DNA of 64,000 bases from positions 115,447 to 179,446 of the forward strand of contig CABQGK010000005.1 in NCBI GenBank assembly GCA_902463725.1, read 5' to 3'. The position numbers were made by a program, and so were the translations under genes. The DNA comes from an uncultured Sutterella sp. (GTDB taxonomy: Bacteria > Pseudomonadota > Gammaproteobacteria > Burkholderiales > Burkholderiaceae_F). Shown piece after piece: positions 1 to 7,570 of this stretch. The notes under the pieces are model-generated. The model did no database searches. It had not been told where the DNA came from and was given only the letters and a program-made list of their open reading frames with translations. Within the stretch, counting starts at the first letter, position 1. Every line of letters starts with the position of its first letter.

Positions 1-1148
1 TCGCTGGGATTGAAGCGCGAACTACTTCCTTCTAGGGTTTGGATCTGAGAGGAGAGCCAATCTGAGGAGGTATCGATTTTCTTGTAGGAGTAATCTACGT
101 TAACGGACAGCTGATCAATAGGTGCGGCAGTATAGCGAGCACTGAAAGTGGGTATCTTAGTTTCTGTTTGTGCATCAATCAAAAGAAACTGAGCAGGATT
201 CTGATCGCCATAGACGCTATCGCTGCTGTTCTTGCTCCAGGTATACCCAGCTGCCAGGCTGAGCGAGCTACGTTCGCTCAGTGTAAGGACAGTGTCCATG
301 CTGATTTGATGCATTACGTTTGACGGCTCCGCACCGAAAGAATGTAGGTAACCATTGAAAATGTCGTGCGAGTTGCGAACTGCTGGCACATATCCAAACA
401 CATCAACGAGGTACTCGTCATTGTCATACTTTGATAAGTAGTACTTAACATTGGTGACAAACTGGTCGCCCTTAAATGTCAAACCTGTTTCGAATTGGTG
501 ATGGTTGTCATCAATACTTGTGACATATTCTCGACCAAGAGCACGCGTCCACCGATAGTCGGTCAATGAGCTACTACCATTTCTGTGTTGCAGTGTGTAG
601 TCGGCGTTGAGCATCAAGTTGTTTTGCAAAAATACTCGCCCATTCAAGCCATAAATATCCCGAGTAACGCCCAATTCGACTGGTTCAAGACCTGAATTGC
701 TACCAGAGGTCAGCGTTGCGGTTGAGTAGGCAGGTTTGATGAGTACATCTTCACCTTTTAGATGGCGGATGCGTTGATAATTTAGACTCACATCAAAGGC
801 AGATGCTTTGCTATAGCTGGCAGACAAGGAGGGGATCGGAGAGCCGAAGTCTTCAACATTAAGATCCCATCCCTGAGCTTGGGTTCCCCCAGCGTAGTGC
901 AGATCAACATCTGCGCCGCCTTTTTGCTTGGCTGCGCCATTCCAAGATTTTGCAGCAGAAGTCGAAGCACCATTCGCCTGAGTGTAGTAGGCGCCGACAC
1001 TAATGGAGTTCTGACTATCTTGTTCAGCTACAGCGCGTGCCTCGTCAAGCGTCAGAGGGATGGAGTCAACAACTGCATAGGCAGAGCAGGCTGTCAATGC
1101 AGACAGCATCGTAGCCACAAGCTTCGAAATGCGAAATGATTTTGTCAT
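1..1148 (-). CDS. MtrB/PioB-family decaheme-associated outer-membrane beta-barrel protein (3' end beyond window)
   Basis: The reading frame is open from an ATG at 1148 to the window edge (382 codons visible, no stop), so the C-terminus is missing. The start is preceded by AAGGAG. The product begins with a Sec signal peptide ending near Ala-Tyr-Ala, then a low-cysteine, Ser/Thr/Asn/Tyr-rich chain with alternating hydrophobic residues typical of a beta-barrel. In the MtrAB/PioAB/DmsEF families the barrel sheathes a decaheme cytochrome and carries electrons across the outer membrane. Here it lies only 14 bp after a decaheme cytochrome gene, which is the strongest support. An LTAC motif inside the signal resembles a lipobox, so lipidation cannot be excluded. 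The N-terminal CXXC known from Shewanella MtrB is not seen. The terminal reductase, if any, would lie to the left of the window. Confidence 0.8.
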   Translation of the reverse strand, partial: MTKSFRISKLVATMLSALTACSAYAVVDSIPLTLDEARAVAEQDSQNSISVGAYYTQANGASTSAAKSWNGAAKQKGGADVDLHYAGGTQAQGWDLNVEDFGSPIPSLSASYSKASAFDVSLNYQRIRHLKGEDVLIKPAYSTATLTSGSNSGLEPVELGVTRDIYGLNGRVFLQNNLMLNADYTLQHRNGSSSLTDYRWTRALGREYVTSIDDNHHQFETGLTFKGDQFVTNVKYYLSKYDNDEYLVDVFGYVPAVRNSHDIFNGYLHSFGAEPSNVMHQISMDTVLTLSERSSLSLAAGYTWSKNSSDSVYGDQNPAQFLLIDAQTETKIPTFSARYTAAPIDQLSVNVDYSYKKIDTSSDWLSSQIQTLEGSSSRFNPS

Positions 1149-1162
1149 GATGCTCTCCTTGC

Positions 1163-2038
1163 TTACTTCGTCAAAGCCTTGCCGCCAACGTTGTTGGAGC
1201 CATGGATCTTGTTGTGGCAAGTGGTGCAACCCGTGTTCTGACCAGTGGACAAGTTATGGTGGTCGTTATGGCAGCTACGGCAGAGCGCTTCATCGCGCAT
1301 CTTGAGCATGCTGATTTTGTTTGAGCCATGCGGGTTGTGGCAGTTGCTGCAGTCTTCCGTAACGGGCTGGTGAGCATGCAGGAAAGGACCACGCTTGCCA
1401 GGGTGGCAGGTGTAGCACGTATCGTTCGTGTTGTCTTTCTTTAGCAACGCATTGCCGCCAGCCTTGGTGCCGTGCGGGTTATGGCAGGAGACGCAGTTCA
1501 TCTGACCAGAGAGCAGAGGATGGCTCGAGACCTTGAACATGTCAGCCTTTTGCGAGGCGTGGCAGGAGATGCAAAGCGCCGTGGAGGTCTTCGTATTGGT
1601 GGCGATGTCGGCCTTGTGGCTGCTGTGGCAGGTTACGCAAGCAACATTGTTGCGCTCATGCGTGCTGCCCATCCAATGCATTTGCGTAGAGGCATTGTGG
1701 CAAGACGTGCAAACCTTGTTCGATGCCTTCAGTTCTTCTTCGGTCATGAAGCCTTTGGCATCTTTCTTAAACGTGAACTGGGGCTTTTCCTTAGCCGGAT
1801 TGCTCATGTGGCGGAGCACTTCGCCGTGGCAAGTGGCGCAGTTATCGCCAGGGGCGCGGCCGTCTTTGACGGCATGACGAGAATGTACATAGCTCTTCGC
1901 AATGTCAGTGTGACAGGCAAAGCAGGGGCTCTTGACTTCCGAGGTGCTTGCTGCTGGAGCGTCGGCAGCAAAGGCAGAAGACGCGAGAACGCCCAGACTG
2001 AGCATGACCGTAACGACGAATCGTTTTGTGGCAGACAT
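1163..2038 (-). CDS. DmsE/MtrA-family periplasmic decaheme c-type cytochrome
   Basis: This 291-residue protein has a Sec signal peptide (cleavage near Ala-Phe-Ala) and exactly ten CXXCH haem c motifs spread along the chain: CFACH, CATCH, CTSCH, CVTCH, CISCH, CVSCH, CYTCH, CSNCH, CRSCH and CTTCH. Ten haems with this spacing match the MtrA/DmsE/PioA family, which forms a haem wire inside an outer-membrane barrel. At 291 residues it is somewhat shorter than Shewanella MtrA. AGGAG lies just upstream of the ATG. The barrel gene follows after 14 bp, so the two form one transcription unit. A divergent two-component system starts about 600 bp away and is a plausible regulator. The electron donor (an inner-membrane quinol dehydrogenase) and final acceptor are not in the window. 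MtrA and DmsE sub-families cannot be separated by eye. Confidence 0.93.
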   Translation of the reverse strand: MSATKRFVVTVMLSLGVLASSAFAADAPAASTSEVKSPCFACHTDIAKSYVHSRHAVKDGRAPGDNCATCHGEVLRHMSNPAKEKPQFTFKKDAKGFMTEEELKASNKVCTSCHNASTQMHWMGSTHERNNVACVTCHSSHKADIATNTKTSTALCISCHASQKADMFKVSSHPLLSGQMNCVSCHNPHGTKAGGNALLKKDNTNDTCYTCHPGKRGPFLHAHQPVTEDCSNCHNPHGSNKISMLKMRDEALCRSCHNDHHNLSTGQNTGCTTCHNKIHGSNNVGGKALTK

Positions 2039-2639
2039 GTTGTTCTCCTAAAGTTTTGGGGAAGCGTGGCAGCATTAGAGTTGTTTTGATGGGCTTAGCC
2101 TCTTGGTAAGGCGCTTTTTGGGGAAGTTCCGACGGCTTCTCTAAAGCCCGCTGTCAACGATTTCGAGTTTAAGTAAGTCTTAAGGTTGGGGCGTCAAAGG
2201 CTTTTTACAAGCACTAGGCTAACGACGGTTAAGTAATAATTGACAGTTGAGCGTTCGATGTAATAGGCTGATTTCCGTTGGTTTTCTAGGGGGAGGTTAG
2301 GGTTTTCACCAGTATTAAGCCAATTTAATAGTCGTATGACATTTATCAAATGATTTACCATTCTGGTCAAATCAAAGCAATTTGTTTTTTACTTAATCAT
2401 GTGAAATATTTGTTAAATTCCAGTATCTCTTCATGAAAAGATATTGCGAAAAGTTCTTGTTTTTCAATGGTGTAAAAAATATGTCAATTCCTGATTGGTC
2501 GCAGGAATAATTGACGGAGATTTCTCACATAAAATATTTTTCCTTGGAGAATCTCTGTGATAGCCTTAAAGGAAATATGATGTGGTACGCTCGGCCCCTT
2601 TTGGCATATAGGGGTGTCGTACTGCCTCAGGAGTGAACT
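2039..2639. other. Divergent intergenic region, AT-rich
   Basis: About 600 bp separate the decaheme cytochrome gene from the response-regulator gene, and base composition drops clearly towards AT between about 2290 and 2580. I see no convincing gene. It must contain the promoters of both units, but I found no clean -35/-10 pair. TTAAG repeats in this interval are listed separately. Confidence 0.6.
2169..2236. promoter_or_regulatory. TTAAG direct repeats, candidate response-regulator operator
   Basis: TTAAG occurs at 2169-2173 and 2180-2184, a start-to-start distance of 11 bp. It occurs again within TTAAGTAA at 2229-2236; that 8-mer is also at 2169-2176, exactly 60 bp earlier. OmpR-family regulators commonly bind direct repeats with a period of 10-11 bp, and such a regulator is encoded next door. 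The link is inference from pattern and position only. Confidence 0.3.
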
Positions 2640-3326
2640 ATGTTGCAATACAAAATTTTGGTCATCGATGACGATCCTGGCCATGTAGAAAATATTCAGG
2701 ATTTTTGTGAGACACGCGGCTGGGTCGCGTATGGCGCTAAAGATGCAACAGAAGCCGATAAGTTGTTGGCTCATGGGCAGTTTGATCTTATTTTGCTAGA
2801 CGTCATCATGCCTGGACGTAACGGTATTCAGTACTGCCGTGAGTTGCGTAAACGCGGCATCAAGTTGCCGATTCTGCTATGCACCGCTAATTCAACTCTT
2901 GACGATAAAGTCGAAGGCCTTGATAGTGGGGCGGATGATTACATTACAAAGCCCTTTGCACTACGTGAATTAGGCTCACGTATTGAGGCCATCTTGCGTC
3001 GACTGGGACCTGACCGTCTAGAAGTGGGTGATCTCGTATTGGATCTCAAACTCTTGAAGGTTACTCGTGGCAACCAAGAAATCCAACTAAAGCCCATCGC
3101 GCTTAAGATCCTCAACGAGTTGATGCGCAGTAGCCCCGGGATTGTGCGGCGTGAAACACTCGAGAGTACTATCTATGGTTCAGAGTTGCCTGATTCAGAT
3201 AGCCTGCGTGCCAATCTCTATTTGCTACGTCAGGCTGTGGATAAGCCGTTTGCCCAAAAGCTTATTCATACCCATCCAGGGATCGGCTGGTCGTTGAGTG
3301 TATTGGAGAACGATGAACCGCAATAG
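2640..3326 (+). CDS. OmpR/PhoB-family response regulator
   Basis: The 228-residue product has an N-terminal receiver domain (about 1-120) with the acidic cluster Asp10-Asp11-Asp12, phospho-acceptor Asp54 in LILLDVIMPG and Lys104 in DDYITKPF. A C-terminal winged-helix DNA-binding domain (about 125-225) follows, so it is a transcription factor activated by phosphorylation. AGGAG lies 8 bp before the ATG. The partner kinase gene follows after 59 bp. The pair is divergent from the decaheme cytochrome/porin genes, which makes that operon the most likely target, but this is inferred from position. The signal sensed is unknown. The substitution in the usual T-A-R/K stretch (here CTANST) is a normal family variant. 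Confidence 0.9.
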   Translation: MLQYKILVIDDDPGHVENIQDFCETRGWVAYGAKDATEADKLLAHGQFDLILLDVIMPGRNGIQYCRELRKRGIKLPILLCTANSTLDDKVEGLDSGADDYITKPFALRELGSRIEAILRRLGPDRLEVGDLVLDLKLLKVTRGNQEIQLKPIALKILNELMRSSPGIVRRETLESTIYGSELPDSDSLRANLYLLRQAVDKPFAQKLIHTHPGIGWSLSVLENDEPQ

Positions 3327-3385
3327 CACACTCGTGCTGAGGTGCAGATTGTAAGAGGGGCGGCTTATCTGAGGAGCAGGTTCAC

Positions 3386-4726
3386 ATGTTTGAGAAATGG
3401 TCCGAAAAACTAGCCACCATTGAGGCCAATGCTACGCTCGGGCAGCGGGTGGCTTTTGCCTTTGCTGTCATGGTGACGGCAGTGAGCCTTTTTTATTCTG
3501 TCGCTCTCTATTACAACTTCAAGTGGGTAGAACTCACCCTCTCTGGCGAGCACATGGCCGATCAGCTCCACGCAAAAGAGCAGGCGCTACTACAGGGTGT
3601 GGCGCCTCAAGTCAATCCTGGTGTGTGGCTCTATGGGGATCACCCTTGGACTCAGCCTATTCCAGAAAAGTTCAAGGATGCACCCATGGGATTTTCTGAA
3701 ACGCCTAGAGGGGATCCTGCTTTCTTCATCTATCGAGAAAAAAAATCTGGCTTTGATTTCATGCTCGTCAAGGACCAGAACCTGTTCGAGGACATGGAGT
3801 TCCTTTTCCGTCAACTTGTACTTATTGTTGCTTTGCTGATCACTGTTGCGGGCGTTATGTGGGGCGCATTTTTCTTCCGAGTGGTTATGGACCCCGTTCG
3901 CAAGTTGACAAGACAAGTGCTTATTGCGAATGAAGCGGATCACTACATACGCCCTACTTCGCCACTGCCCATGCGTGATGACATCTCTATCCTTGCTCAC
4001 TGCTGCGACCAAGCGCTCTACCGACTGCATCAGGCCCTGGAGCGCGAACAAACCTTTAGCGGTGACGTCAGCCATGAGATTCGCAACCCTCTCAATGTCA
4101 TCCAAGGTAGTCTCGAGCTACTCGGGGACTCCAAACTTACCGATTTACAGCGGCGGCAGGTTGAGCGCGCACAAAAAGGCGCGCTCGATATAAAGTTGAT
4201 GGTGGATGATTTTCTCTCATTTGCGCGTGATGCACGCAGTTTTGGCGCCTCTACGGCCGATACCATTCCTGTCATGTTTGACAGGATGCGAGAGATTTGG
4301 GAACCAGAGGCGAGGCGTCGTGGCATTACGTTTACGGCCCGTAATATTGAGAGCTGCGGTGGCGTTTACTCCATGGTGCTACTCGGTAGCGTGATGAACA
4401 ACCTCATTCGTAATGCTGTTCACTACACGCCAAAAGGGGGGTGTGTGTCACTTGAGGAGACCGCGGAGGGGGTGTCGATTATCGATACAGCCGGTGGTAT
4501 TCCCAGTGAAGAAGTCATGAGAATTTTTACCCCCTTCTACCGTGGTAAGGTCTCGATCCTCGCCAAGGAGCGTGGTTATGGCCTTGGACTCTCGATCGTA
4601 TTGCGTGTATGCCGCCGCTGTGATTGGCAGATTCGCCACGAAAATGTCCCAGGTGGTTCGCGGTTTACGGTGTTGTTAAAGCCAGACCACGAGCGCGACG
4701 GTGACGAAGTACTCATCACCCGCTAA
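3386..4726 (+). CDS. Membrane sensor histidine kinase
   Basis: This 446-residue kinase has two predicted membrane helices (about 22-44 and 140-166) flanking a periplasmic domain of roughly 95 residues. A HAMP-like linker follows, then a HisKA dimerisation domain with phospho-acceptor His230 in SGDVSHEIRNPL, then an HATPase domain with N-box NNLIRNAVHYTP, a G1-type DTAGGIP and G2-type GYGLGLSIV. It should autophosphorylate and pass phosphate to Asp54 of the regulator encoded just upstream. GAGGAG precedes the ATG. The periplasmic domain resembles nothing I can name, so the ligand is unknown. Together the two genes form a two-gene operon beside the extracellular electron-transfer genes. Confidence 0.9.
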   Translation: MFEKWSEKLATIEANATLGQRVAFAFAVMVTAVSLFYSVALYYNFKWVELTLSGEHMADQLHAKEQALLQGVAPQVNPGVWLYGDHPWTQPIPEKFKDAPMGFSETPRGDPAFFIYREKKSGFDFMLVKDQNLFEDMEFLFRQLVLIVALLITVAGVMWGAFFFRVVMDPVRKLTRQVLIANEADHYIRPTSPLPMRDDISILAHCCDQALYRLHQALEREQTFSGDVSHEIRNPLNVIQGSLELLGDSKLTDLQRRQVERAQKGALDIKLMVDDFLSFARDARSFGASTADTIPVMFDRMREIWEPEARRRGITFTARNIESCGGVYSMVLLGSVMNNLIRNAVHYTPKGGCVSLEETAEGVSIIDTAGGIPSEEVMRIFTPFYRGKVSILAKERGYGLGLSIVLRVCRRCDWQIRHENVPGGSRFTVLLKPDHERDGDEVLITR

Positions 4727-5076
4727 TGCCCTATGCAACAGGGCAGACTAAAGATGCATTTTATATGTGAAATTTGCAAGATAACCTTTTTTTGCACAGA
4801 TCGGCATCAAAACCTTCCGAATTGAAAAAATGCCTGATAACTAGGCGTTTACGAGTTATTTTCCAACCTCTTGTTATCTTTAATTTGTGAAATTCACAAG
4901 TTAGATGTGTAGCCGATAGGGGTGGATTTATGCAAACAAACTCAATAGATTGGGAAAAATGTCATTAAAAACAATGACTTAGCGCCATGCGCGTTGGGAT
5001 AGGGGTTTTTGCTATGTCGCAATAGGGGTAGGGGTGTTATACTGACCATAGAGAAAGAAAAAACAGGAGGTCCACC
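4727..5076. other. AT-rich intergenic region upstream of the first fimbrial gene
   Basis: A 350-bp non-coding stretch between the kinase gene and the first pilin-like gene. A weak hairpin (GCCCT/AGGGC, 4728-4743) lies just after the kinase stop, without a T-run. The middle is AT-rich and holds the two similar operator-like motifs listed separately. No gene is supported here. Confidence 0.5.
4766..4900. promoter_or_regulatory. Pair of TGTGAAATT-type motifs 120 bp apart
   Basis: TGTGAAATTTGCAAG (4766-4780) and TGTGAAATTCACAAG (4886-4900) agree at 13 of 15 positions and are exactly 120 bp apart. The second lies within a near-perfect palindrome, TTGTGAA/TTCACAA, around a single central base (4885-4899). 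The spacing inside the palindrome does not fit the CRP consensus (TGTGA-N6-TCACA). They may be operators for the pilin-like gene at 5077. The protein that would bind is unknown. Confidence 0.3.
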
Positions 5077-5559
5077 ATGAATGGTCCCCAACTTAGAAAC
5101 AGCGTCTTTATCGCTGTTGCAGCAACTCTCGCTTTGGTCAACGGCGTGTCGGCTGCAGCGCATAGTAGCGGTTCGGTTGCCTTCACAGGGCAAGTGGTTG
5201 AATCTGCTTGCAGTCTTGAGGTTGACAATGGGATTCCTGCTGCCTCCATAGGACAAGCGATAAGTGTCGGTATCAAGACCTGCAGATTCCAGACAGGGGG
5301 GGCTCCGAGGGCAACAGTGGCAGTCACAACGTCGGCAACAGCAGAGGGTTTGATAGCAATAGACGATAGCCTTGTTGAGCTCAGCTCTGGCGGACGGGCC
5401 GTGACGTTCGACCAAAACCGGCGTAGCGCCGCCACGGTCACAAGTAGTTTAGGAACCGAGGACTACATTGTGCAGTTAGGTTCACGAGTTGTGGGAAAGA
5501 CAACCCCTACTACAAAATTAGCGCAGTCGCGCATCAATCTGGAGGTCACTTACAAGTAA
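5077..5559 (+). CDS. Type 1-like fimbrial subunit (pilin domain)
   Basis: The 160-residue product has a signal peptide (mature chain from about residue 25), then a pilin-like domain. It has the pattern V-x-F-x-G-x-V-V-E-S-A-C, a second cysteine about 35 residues later (IKTCRF) that would close the conserved pilin disulfide, and the C-terminal Tyr-Lys ending common in chaperone-usher subunits. Such subunits are secreted to the periplasm, capped by a PapD-like chaperone and assembled through an usher. AGGAGG lies before the ATG. A strong terminator follows at once, so this gene forms its own transcription unit ahead of the main fimbrial operon. It is more divergent than the subunit at 6197 and could be a minor, alternative or anchor subunit. 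Confidence 0.75.
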   Translation: MNGPQLRNSVFIAVAATLALVNGVSAAAHSSGSVAFTGQVVESACSLEVDNGIPAASIGQAISVGIKTCRFQTGGAPRATVAVTTSATAEGLIAIDDSLVELSSGGRAVTFDQNRRSAATVTSSLGTEDYIVQLGSRVVGKTTPTTKLAQSRINLEVTYK

Positions 5560-5590
5560 TCATGAAGAAGCACTACAGCAAACTCCGATA

Positions 5591-5619
5591 AAAGAGATCC
5601 GCATGGGTCTCTTTTTTTT
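5591..5619 (+). terminator. Rho-independent terminator of the first pilin gene
   Basis: A 10-bp stem (AAAGAGATCC pairing with GGGTCTCTTT, one T-G pair) with a GCAT loop is followed by an uninterrupted run of T residues. It lies about 30 bp after the pilin stop codon. Confidence 0.9.
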
Positions 5620-6196
5620 GTCCCTTATTCTTCCTTGCTTATTGCTGACCTTTTTTCCAATTTCGTGTTTACGCTATAGCTAGGTCTAGGTGCTCCCCAC
5701 GCGTAGAGGTAAGTCACAAGCTTACGCTAAGCCAGCTCCGGCCTCTCCCAGATGGGAGAGGTGATCGTAACAAAACATTTCTTGCATTGTGAGCTAAAGA
5801 TTTTTCTTCTCCTTGAATGGGCGCGCTATCCCTTGCTGTGAGAAGAATAAAAAAATTTTTTAGTAGTAGTTCTGGTCAAAACGAATGGTCATATATGAAC
5901 AAAACTTATCTACAAAGTTATGATTTTAAAAAGAATATACCTAACATCCAAATACTCCGATGATTTGTATGTCAATTGAGAAGAATTTATCTTGTGTTTT
6001 GACTCTTGCGCAGTCAGATTTGCTTTGATAGACTGCGCACCACTGTGTGAAATATGACCAATCACCAGTTGAATTTGAGAGTACTGCTTTCCCTAAATTG
6101 AGTGCTCTTTTTCGCAACTTAAGCTGCCTGCTGTTTTTTCTTTCTCTCGTGTGCATGCAAGCGGCTTTAATTCTCTCTTCTAAGGATTACTGAACA
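5620..6196. other. Long leader/intergenic region before the major pilin
   Basis: A 577-bp region without a supported gene. It contains a perfect 8-bp hairpin (CCTCTCCC/GGGAGAGG, 5742-5761), an AT-rich block around 5850-5945 with the palindrome TCATATATGA (5889-5898), and a 9-bp inverted repeat at 6007-6039. A fimS-style invertible switch would need matching inverted repeats a few hundred bases apart; I did not find any. The promoter of the major pilin presumably lies here. Confidence 0.5.
6007..6039. promoter_or_regulatory. 9-bp inverted repeat upstream of the major pilin
   Basis: TGCGCAGTC (6007-6015) and GACTGCGCA (6031-6039) are perfect reverse complements separated by 15 bp. The element lies about 160 bp before the pilin start. 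It could fold as an mRNA hairpin or act as an operator. Confidence 0.4.
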
Positions 6197-6745
6197 ATGT
6201 TCAACCGTATTGCTCTTGCCGTTGCTGCTACCCTTTGCATTGCTGGCACCGCTTCTGCAACTAACACTCCAGTCACCCAAGGCACTGTTACCTTCAACGG
6301 TACGGTGACAGCCTCTGCTTGCTCTATTACGACGGGCGTGAATGCTACGGTTGATCTCGGTACCGTAGAGAGTGGCCGTATCCGTAACAACGATACCCCG
6401 ATGGGCACTGAGGCGAATATTGCCCTGACGGCCTGCTCCAATACAGTCTTGGGTGATATCACCTTCACGGATGTGAACGCTGGTGGCACTGCTACTTCTT
6501 ACATTAAGAGCACGGGTACGGCTACTGGCGTCGGTGTGAAGGTTTACTACAAGGACGGTAGCTCTAACGCTCAGGCAACGGCTCTTGACTTTTCTCATGG
6601 TGCTGTGACGGTTGCTCTGAATGGCGGCGCCACCTTCGGCACCAGTCTGAATACCTATATCAATGGTCAGATGGTTCCGACGGGTGATACGGTTGCTGCG
6701 GGTAGCGTGGTAGCCAAGCTCAACTACTCGGTCACCTACAAGTAA
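6197..6745 (+). CDS. Major type 1 fimbrial subunit (pilin)
   Basis: The 182-residue product starts with a clear signal peptide (MFNRIALAVAATLCIAGTASA), followed by a pilin domain. It has the donor-strand-like N-terminus GTVTFNGTVTASACSI, a disulfide partner cysteine in ALTACSN, and the terminal NYSVTYK ending. This is the FimA/PapA architecture. It is secreted by Sec, held by a PapD-like chaperone and polymerised through the usher encoded about 1.6 kb downstream. TAAGGA precedes the ATG. A strong terminator directly after the gene would leave this transcript more abundant than the downstream assembly genes, as expected for the major shaft subunit. The coding sequence is rich in Thr, Ala and Gly codons. 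Confidence 0.88.
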   Translation: MFNRIALAVAATLCIAGTASATNTPVTQGTVTFNGTVTASACSITTGVNATVDLGTVESGRIRNNDTPMGTEANIALTACSNTVLGDITFTDVNAGGTATSYIKSTGTATGVGVKVYYKDGSSNAQATALDFSHGAVTVALNGGATFGTSLNTYINGQMVPTGDTVAAGSVVAKLNYSVTYK

Positions 6746-6781
6746 GAAATATCGGCTTAGACCGAGCATCGTAGAAAAAAG

Positions 6782-6815
6782 ATCAGATCGGTCTATCGCC
6801 GGTCTGATTTTTTTT
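6782..6815 (+). terminator. Partial terminator between pilin and chaperone genes
   Basis: A perfect 10-bp stem (ATCAGATCGG with CCGGTCTGAT, one T-G pair), a 7-nt loop and eight T residues. It lies between the major pilin and its assembly genes, with only 28 bp left before the next start codon. It therefore probably limits read-through into the chaperone-usher genes rather than ending the operon. Confidence 0.9.
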
Positions 6816-6843
6816 AAGCGCAACCGAAAGAGAGGAGTATGGA

Positions 6844-7536
6844 ATGTTTTCTCATTGGATGAAAACTCTCCTGTGTGGAATTTTGGCGACTATGGTGCTT
6901 GCTGTGCAGGCTGAGGGGGGCATTGCCTTTGATAAAACAAGAGCCGTCATTCAGCCAGGACGTAATGAAAGCTCGTTTATCTTTAAAAATGAGTCCAATT
7001 GGGGCTATTTGTTGAAGTCCTCTATTGAAGACGCTGATGGTACAAAGGCGTTGGGGGTCTTGGTGACGCCCGTGGTGACCAAGGCTTTACCAGAGAGCTC
7101 GCAACGTATCCGCATAGTGATTACCGATCCAACGCGATTCCCTACTGATCGTGAGACCATGCTTTGGTACGTGGGAACCGCTATTCCCGCCCAAGTGGCA
7201 AAAGACGCGGTAATGCAGATAAATTTTGTTAACCGCATCAAAGTGTTTTATCGGCCTAGTGGCCTTTCGGGTAACTATGCTCAAGCCGTTTCGTCACTGA
7301 AGGTGGGACGTACGGGCACTCAGCTTTCCTTGCAAAATGATTCTCCCTTTGTGATTTCCATGAGTTCTTACCGCATTAATGGTAAGTTGGTGGATACATC
7401 TGAGGTGGTGCAACCGTTTTCGACTTTGCTTTCTAAGAAGGTCACATTGCCAGAGGGGGCTGTGGACGTTGAGTGGGAGGCACTAGACGAAAATGGAGCG
7501 CTAGTGAGCGCTAAGGGCAAAATCAGCGCGCATTGA
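6844..7536 (+). CDS. PapD-like periplasmic fimbrial chaperone (first of three)
   Basis: The 230-residue protein has a signal peptide ending near residue 23. Two immunoglobulin-like domains follow, with the family pattern of a G1-type edge strand (alternating hydrophobics around MQINFVNRIKVFYRPSGL). The phrase IRIVITDPTRFPTDRETMLWYV matches the conserved region before that strand. Such chaperones bind unfolded pilins by donor-strand complementation and deliver them to the usher. GAGGAG lies 6 bp before the ATG. A second, distinct chaperone gene follows after 34 bp, which suggests the two serve different subunit classes, for example shaft and tip. Confidence 0.85.
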   Translation: MFSHWMKTLLCGILATMVLAVQAEGGIAFDKTRAVIQPGRNESSFIFKNESNWGYLLKSSIEDADGTKALGVLVTPVVTKALPESSQRIRIVITDPTRFPTDRETMLWYVGTAIPAQVAKDAVMQINFVNRIKVFYRPSGLSGNYAQAVSSLKVGRTGTQLSLQNDSPFVISMSSYRINGKLVDTSEVVQPFSTLLSKKVTLPEGAVDVEWEALDENGALVSAKGKISAH

Positions 7537-7570
7537 CATTACTGCCCGTTTTATGGAGAAGTGCGGACTA

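Noticed and set aside
5620..6196. Possible fimS-type invertible promoter for phase variation
   Set aside because: No pair of inverted repeats at the expected distance of a few hundred bases and no recombinase gene nearby; the 9-bp repeat found has only a 15-bp gap.
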